Origin: Verrucomicrobiales bacterium
Lineage (GTDB): Bacteria > Verrucomicrobiota > Verrucomicrobiia > Limisphaerales > UBA11320
Direction: 5' to 3'
DNA length: 64,000 nucleotides
Assembly: GCA_016793885.1 (NCBI GenBank)
Contig: JAEUHE010000150.1
Location: 62,001-126,000, forward strand
The notes beneath the pieces were generated by a model. That model saw only the letters and a list, made by a program, of their open reading frames with translations, searched no databases and was not told where the DNA came from. This document shows positions 61,330 to 64,000 of this stretch, in pieces. Made by a program: the position numbers and the translations under genes. How positions within the stretch are numbered: position 1 is the first letter of the stretch; every line of letters starts with the position of its first letter.

Positions 61330-61389
61330 GCCCCAACTGCCTCGGCCAGCGTCCATGGGCTAGGAAGCCATGCGTTTCGCCGCGGCTGA

Positions 61390-61414
61390 ATGCACTCCAC
61401 TGTGCACATTGTGA
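61390..61414. promoter_or_regulatory. weak TGCA-type sites between divergent promoters
   Basis: ATGCACTCCACTG (61390) and GTGCACATTGTGA (61402) share one base. Each has one good arm. A third half-match TTGCAACCGTCAG is at 61531. The interval 61200-61611 shows only these sites and the two promoters. Confidence 0.35.
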
Positions 61415-61445
61415 GCTGCTCCGTCCCAGAGTGGCTCCAGCACGG

Positions 61446-61461
61446 CGGCACGAACTGTGCT
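61446..61461 (+). promoter_or_regulatory. sigma-54 promoter of the Gfo/Idh/MocA gene
   Basis: CGGCACGAACTGTGCT has the GG-N10-GC spacing and a strong -24 half. The leader would be about 140 bases. Confidence 0.6.
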
Positions 61462-61611
61462 GGAGGTTGCTGCCACGTGCGGCTGGGTTGGTGATCCCGT
61501 CCGCAAGCGGCGTCGCTGAGCGGGCGATGCTTGCAACCGTCAGGAGTCGACAAACTCCTTAGAGAGTAATCGCGTGGCTGTCCGGCGCTCTGTGACTTCA
61601 TTGATCTGATT

Positions 61612-62733
61612 ATGAAACGAAAACGATCTCCTCAGCGTGGCAAGATTCGTTATGCGGTGATTGGCCTGGGGGACATTACCCAGGGGGCCGTGCTGCCGGG
61701 CTTCCAGAATGCCGAGAAAAACTCCGAGCTGGTCGCTCTGGTCTCGGATGACCCCAAGAAGCTCCGCCATCTGGCCAAGCATTATCACGTGCCACACGCG
61801 TGCCACTACGATCAGCTGGACCGGCTGATGCAGAGCGGTAGCGTCGATGCCGTGTATATTGCGCTGCCCAACAGCTTACACCGCGAGTTCGCTATCCGGG
61901 CCGCTGAGGCGGGCGTTCATGTCCTCTGTGAGAAGCCGCTCGCGGTCACCGAATCCGACTGCCAGGACATGATCCGGGCGTGCAAAACGAACCGGGTAAA
62001 GCTCATGACCGCGTATCGTTTGCACTTTGAACGAACCAATCTGGAAGCTATCCGACTTCTTCAGGAAGGACGGATCGGCGAGCTTCGTATTTTCCAGTCC
62101 GTGTTCACCATGCAAGTGAAGGCAGGGAATGTCCGCCTCCAGAAAGCTCTCGGGGGCGGAACCCTTTACGACATCGGGATTTATTGTATCAACGCCGCGC
62201 GGTATCTCTTTAGGTCGGAGCCGACCGAAGTGATTGCGGTCACTGCCAAGAACGACGATCCACGGTTTCGGGAAGTGGATGAGATGACGACCGCCATCAT
62301 GCAGTTTCCTCAGAATCGGTTGGCCAGCTTCACCACCAGCTTTGGAGCCGCTGACGCTGCCGAATATGTCGTCGTCGGAACCAAGGGGCTGCTGAGATTG
62401 AAGCACGGCTATGAGTATTCCCAACCTATGGAGATGGAACTTACGGTGGCGGATCGGACAAAGCGCCGCAGCTATGCTTTAAGCGACCAATTCGGGCCGG
62501 AGATTCTCTACTTTTCTGACTGCATTCTGAATGACCGGGAACCCGGGCCGTCTGGATTCGAGGGGTTAGCTGACGTGCGTATCATCCGATCTCTGTATGA
62601 ATCCGCTCGCCACCGTCGACCGGTGAGGATTCGAAGTCGAGGGGGACTTCGAAGGCCCGATCTCGGTCAGAGTATCCGGCGGCCGCGCGTCAAGCATCCG
62701 GCCAAGGTTCGAGCCGAGTCACCCCACCGGTAG
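61612..62733 (+). CDS. Gfo/Idh/MocA family oxidoreductase
   Basis: This is a 373-residue protein. The N-terminal nucleotide fold has AVIGLGDITQGAVLPGF, and the catalytic motif CEKPLA is at about 105. A C-terminal dimerisation domain has GGGTLYDIGIYCINAARYLF, typical of glucose-fructose oxidoreductase-like members. The substrate is probably a sugar or cyclitol. The last 40 residues are Arg/Pro-rich and unusual. Confidence 0.9.
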   Translation: MKRKRSPQRGKIRYAVIGLGDITQGAVLPGFQNAEKNSELVALVSDDPKKLRHLAKHYHVPHACHYDQLDRLMQSGSVDAVYIALPNSLHREFAIRAAEAGVHVLCEKPLAVTESDCQDMIRACKTNRVKLMTAYRLHFERTNLEAIRLLQEGRIGELRIFQSVFTMQVKAGNVRLQKALGGGTLYDIGIYCINAARYLFRSEPTEVIAVTAKNDDPRFREVDEMTTAIMQFPQNRLASFTTSFGAADAAEYVVVGTKGLLRLKHGYEYSQPMEMELTVADRTKRRSYALSDQFGPEILYFSDCILNDREPGPSGFEGLADVRIIRSLYESARHRRPVRIRSRGGLRRPDLGQSIRRPRVKHPAKVRAESPHR

Positions 62734-62772
62734 AAACGACCGCCCTGATCGCGCTATCCTGACGTCTTAGAA

Positions 62773-63226
62773 CTACGACGTGGCAACCTTGCTCTCATGA
62801 TGTTCGAGCGAAGGGGAAATTGAGCCGCAGGCCTAATTTAGGCTGGCTTCCTCCTTCGCTAAAGCTATGGAGGACGGCTGCCCATGTCCGTAGCATCAAT
62901 GGATGTTCGTCGAAGCCCGTCTTCGGAGGACTACGACGTGGCAGCCTTCGCTCTCACGATGTTCGAGCGAATGGCAAATTGAGCCGCAGGCCTAATTTAG
63001 GCTGGCGTGCCAAGCCGTAGCACCAATGGATGTTCGTCGAAGCCCGTCTTCGTAGGACTACGACGTGGCAGCCTTGCTCTCATGATGTTCGAGCGAAGTT
63101 TCGTCTATGCCGTAGGCCTAGGTTTGGCTGGCTTGCCAAGCCGTAGCATCAAAGGATGTTCGTCGAAGCCCGTCTTCGCTGAAGCTACGACGTGGCAGCC
63201 TTGCTCTCACGATGTTCGAGCGAAGG
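62773..63226. repeat. tandem intergenic repeat of about 127 bp beside the tRNA
   Basis: A unit starting CTACGACGTGGCA(A/G)CC and containing ATGTTCGAGCGAA recurs at 62773, 62931, 63058 and 63185, with spacings of 158, 127 and 127 bp. The first copy has an extra 31 bp and the last is cut off at the tRNA 3' end. Short open frames inside are repeat artefacts. Confidence 0.92.
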
Positions 63227-63227
63227 C

Positions 63228-63315
63228 TGGTGCCAGTGGCGGGACTCGAACCCGCACGGCTGTTTAAGGCCCCGGGATTTTAAGTCCCGTGCGTCTGCCA
63301 TTTCGCCACACTGGC
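63228..63315 (-). tRNA. tRNA-Leu (anticodon UAA)
   Basis: The minus strand folds into an 88-base tRNA including an encoded CCA. The acceptor stem is GCCAGTG / CACTGGC, the anticodon stem-loop CGGGA-CTTAAAA-TCCCG has anticodon TAA (plus-strand positions 63280-63282), there is a class II variable arm (GGGCCTTAAACAGCC region), and the T arm GCGGG-TTCGAGT-CCCGC is intact. Confidence 0.93.
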
Positions 63316-63323
63316 GGTGTGCC

Positions 63324-63341
63324 ACACGGCTTACGCCGTGT
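63324..63341. repeat. small hairpin upstream of the tRNA
   Basis: ACACGGC-TTAC-GCCGTGT is a perfect 7-bp stem. It lies nine bases upstream of the tRNA 5' end. Confidence 0.55.
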
Positions 63342-63439
63342 CGAATGAATCTGCTTTGGATTGGGGGCCCATGTCACGATCGAAAAATGGAGGCCAAACA
63401 AGTTGGGTAACGCCGGTTTTTCTCACTTTGTCGGCCGGG

Positions 63440-63699
63440 CCCGAACCCGCAGGGTTCAAAGAGATGTAGCCGGGGGTGCTCGCACCCCCGGAACCGTTAA
63501 CAGTACGGAGCATCGCGCAGCGATGCCACCGGCTTCTGAGACTTGCGGCACCCGACTCAAGGAAACCAAGCAATTCATCAGTCCGTTCGCGGACGAGTGG
63601 CACACCTTTCAGGGTGCTGTTGAATAGGGAGCCGGCAGACCGGGGGTGTCGCTTCGCTCCACGCCCCGGCTAATTTCTTTGAACCCTGCGGGTTCTCGG
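63440..63699. repeat. nested inverted-repeat element
   Basis: A 36-bp arm at 63440-63475 is mirrored with few mismatches at 63664-63699 (shared cores CCGCAGGGTTCAAAGA and its complement, plus GTAGCCGGGG). Just inside the left arm is a perfect hairpin GGGGGTG-CTCG-CACCCCC, and the right side has a matching GC-rich hairpin. No coding gene is evident from 63316 to 63856, so this looks like a non-coding mobile-type or dispersed intergenic repeat. Confidence 0.72.
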
Positions 63700-63856
63700 C
63701 TTCGGCCTCAGGAACTCAGGCGAAGAAGTGAGGATCCCCTTCAGCGGGGAACAATCATACCCATCGCTTCCAGCCCATGACGTAGGGTTGCTTTGGGTAG
63801 CACGATGTTGTATTGCTCAAGACATCGGAGCGGTCGATGCAACGGTCGCCTCCCTT

Positions 63857-64000
63857 ATGAAAGCTATCCTTTTGACCTTCAGTTGTGGCCTCGCAGCGTT
63901 GGTGGACGGGTTCGCGCAAGGTTCACTCACTTACCAAATTGGACAGCTCAACTTTCGCCCAGCCTATGTCTTTCAGCCGGATCCGCTCCATCCCACCGTG
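63857..64000 (+). CDS. secreted protein, 5' end only
   Basis: The frame is open from ATG 63857 to the right edge (48 codons). A signal peptide (ILLTFSCGLAALVDGFAQG) is followed by the start of an unrecognised mature protein (LTYQIGQLNFRPAYVFQ). A Sec-exported protein is likely. Confidence 0.5.
   Translation, partial: MKAILLTFSCGLAALVDGFAQGSLTYQIGQLNFRPAYVFQPDPLHPTV

Noticed and set aside
61571-61590. TGGCTGTCCGGCGC before the Gfo/Idh/MocA gene
   Set aside because: GG to GC spacing is 9 bp; the element at 61446 fits better.
62760-63270. Short open frames inside the tandem repeats
   Set aside because: They repeat with the 127-bp unit and carry no protein-like motif.
1-64000. CRISPR array, prophage or insertion sequence
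   Set aside because: No regularly spaced short direct repeats, transposase, integrase or phage structural gene is seen. The holin-family name at 23937 is only a family label.

Overview
This is a GC-rich bacterial window that I read as chromosomal DNA of a PVC-group organism, probably a verrucomicrobium. That placement is an inference from gene content and style; there is no rRNA or marker gene here to settle it. No phage, insertion sequence or CRISPR array is visible. There is one tRNA gene, Leu(UAA), close to the right edge. Both edges cut genes: a giant cyclic beta-1,2-glucan synthase on the left and a secreted protein on the right.

Layout: 1-7.6 kb, glucan synthase behind a small DUF2934 gene. 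7.9-13.6 kb, BON lipoprotein, single receiver protein, AsmA-like protein, a small soluble stress-type protein, a zinc-ribbon metallopeptidase and a glycine-zipper protein. 13.7-17.7 kb (minus), a CBM48 protein with a response regulator and a multi-TM histidine kinase, then small stress-type genes. 18.1-24.9 kb (plus), a TonB receptor/YfiR/hybrid-kinase operon followed by a YqjD/YqjE/YqjK-like/DUF1328 envelope operon. 25.0-31.2 kb (minus), an operon of a tiny membrane protein, an outer-membrane protein, two histidine kinases and a sigma-54 (NtrC-type) response regulator. 31.6-34.1 kb (plus), DUF3185, an entericidin-like lipoprotein and a DUF892 protein with a huge Arg/Ser/Asp-rich tail. 34.2-40.2 kb (minus), a DUF6655 lipoprotein, a Pro-Trp-Trp repeat protein, an SDR, a GH13 amylase with CBM20 and an FAD/Rieske oxidoreductase. 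40.5-43.2 kb (plus), DUF4142, a small membrane protein and a receiver. 43.2-46.9 kb (minus), an AI-2E-type exporter, a lipid-anchored truncated globin, a DUF748/AsmA-like protein and a stress-type protein. 47.3-54.5 kb, a PRC/BON protein, two sensor kinases, a lipoprotein and a glycine-zipper protein. 54.5-57.9 kb (minus), PdeM and an Lhr-like helicase. 58.1-62.7 kb, small membrane and outer-membrane proteins, a zinc alcohol dehydrogenase and a Gfo/Idh/MocA dehydrogenase. 62.7-64 kb, tandem and inverted repeats around the tRNA.

The unifying signal is regulatory. About two dozen 16-bp sequences of the sigma-54 form TGGCAYG-N6-NGCT (GG and GC exactly 10 bp apart) sit just upstream of genes in the correct orientation. 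About 50-100 bp further upstream of most of them lie imperfect palindromes of the form TTGCA-N3-TGCAA, often in pairs whose centres are 30-31 bp apart (three helical turns). This is the architecture of an NtrC-type enhancer. The window encodes an NtrC-type activator with an intact sigma-54 contact loop, and its own operon carries the same kind of promoter and enhancer. I propose that much of the window is one sigma-54 regulon for envelope, osmotic or desiccation-type stress: periplasmic glucan, small membrane proteins, lipoproteins, DUF892/DUF4142 proteins, glycogen/starch enzymes and dehydrogenases, with the sensors that feed it encoded among its targets.
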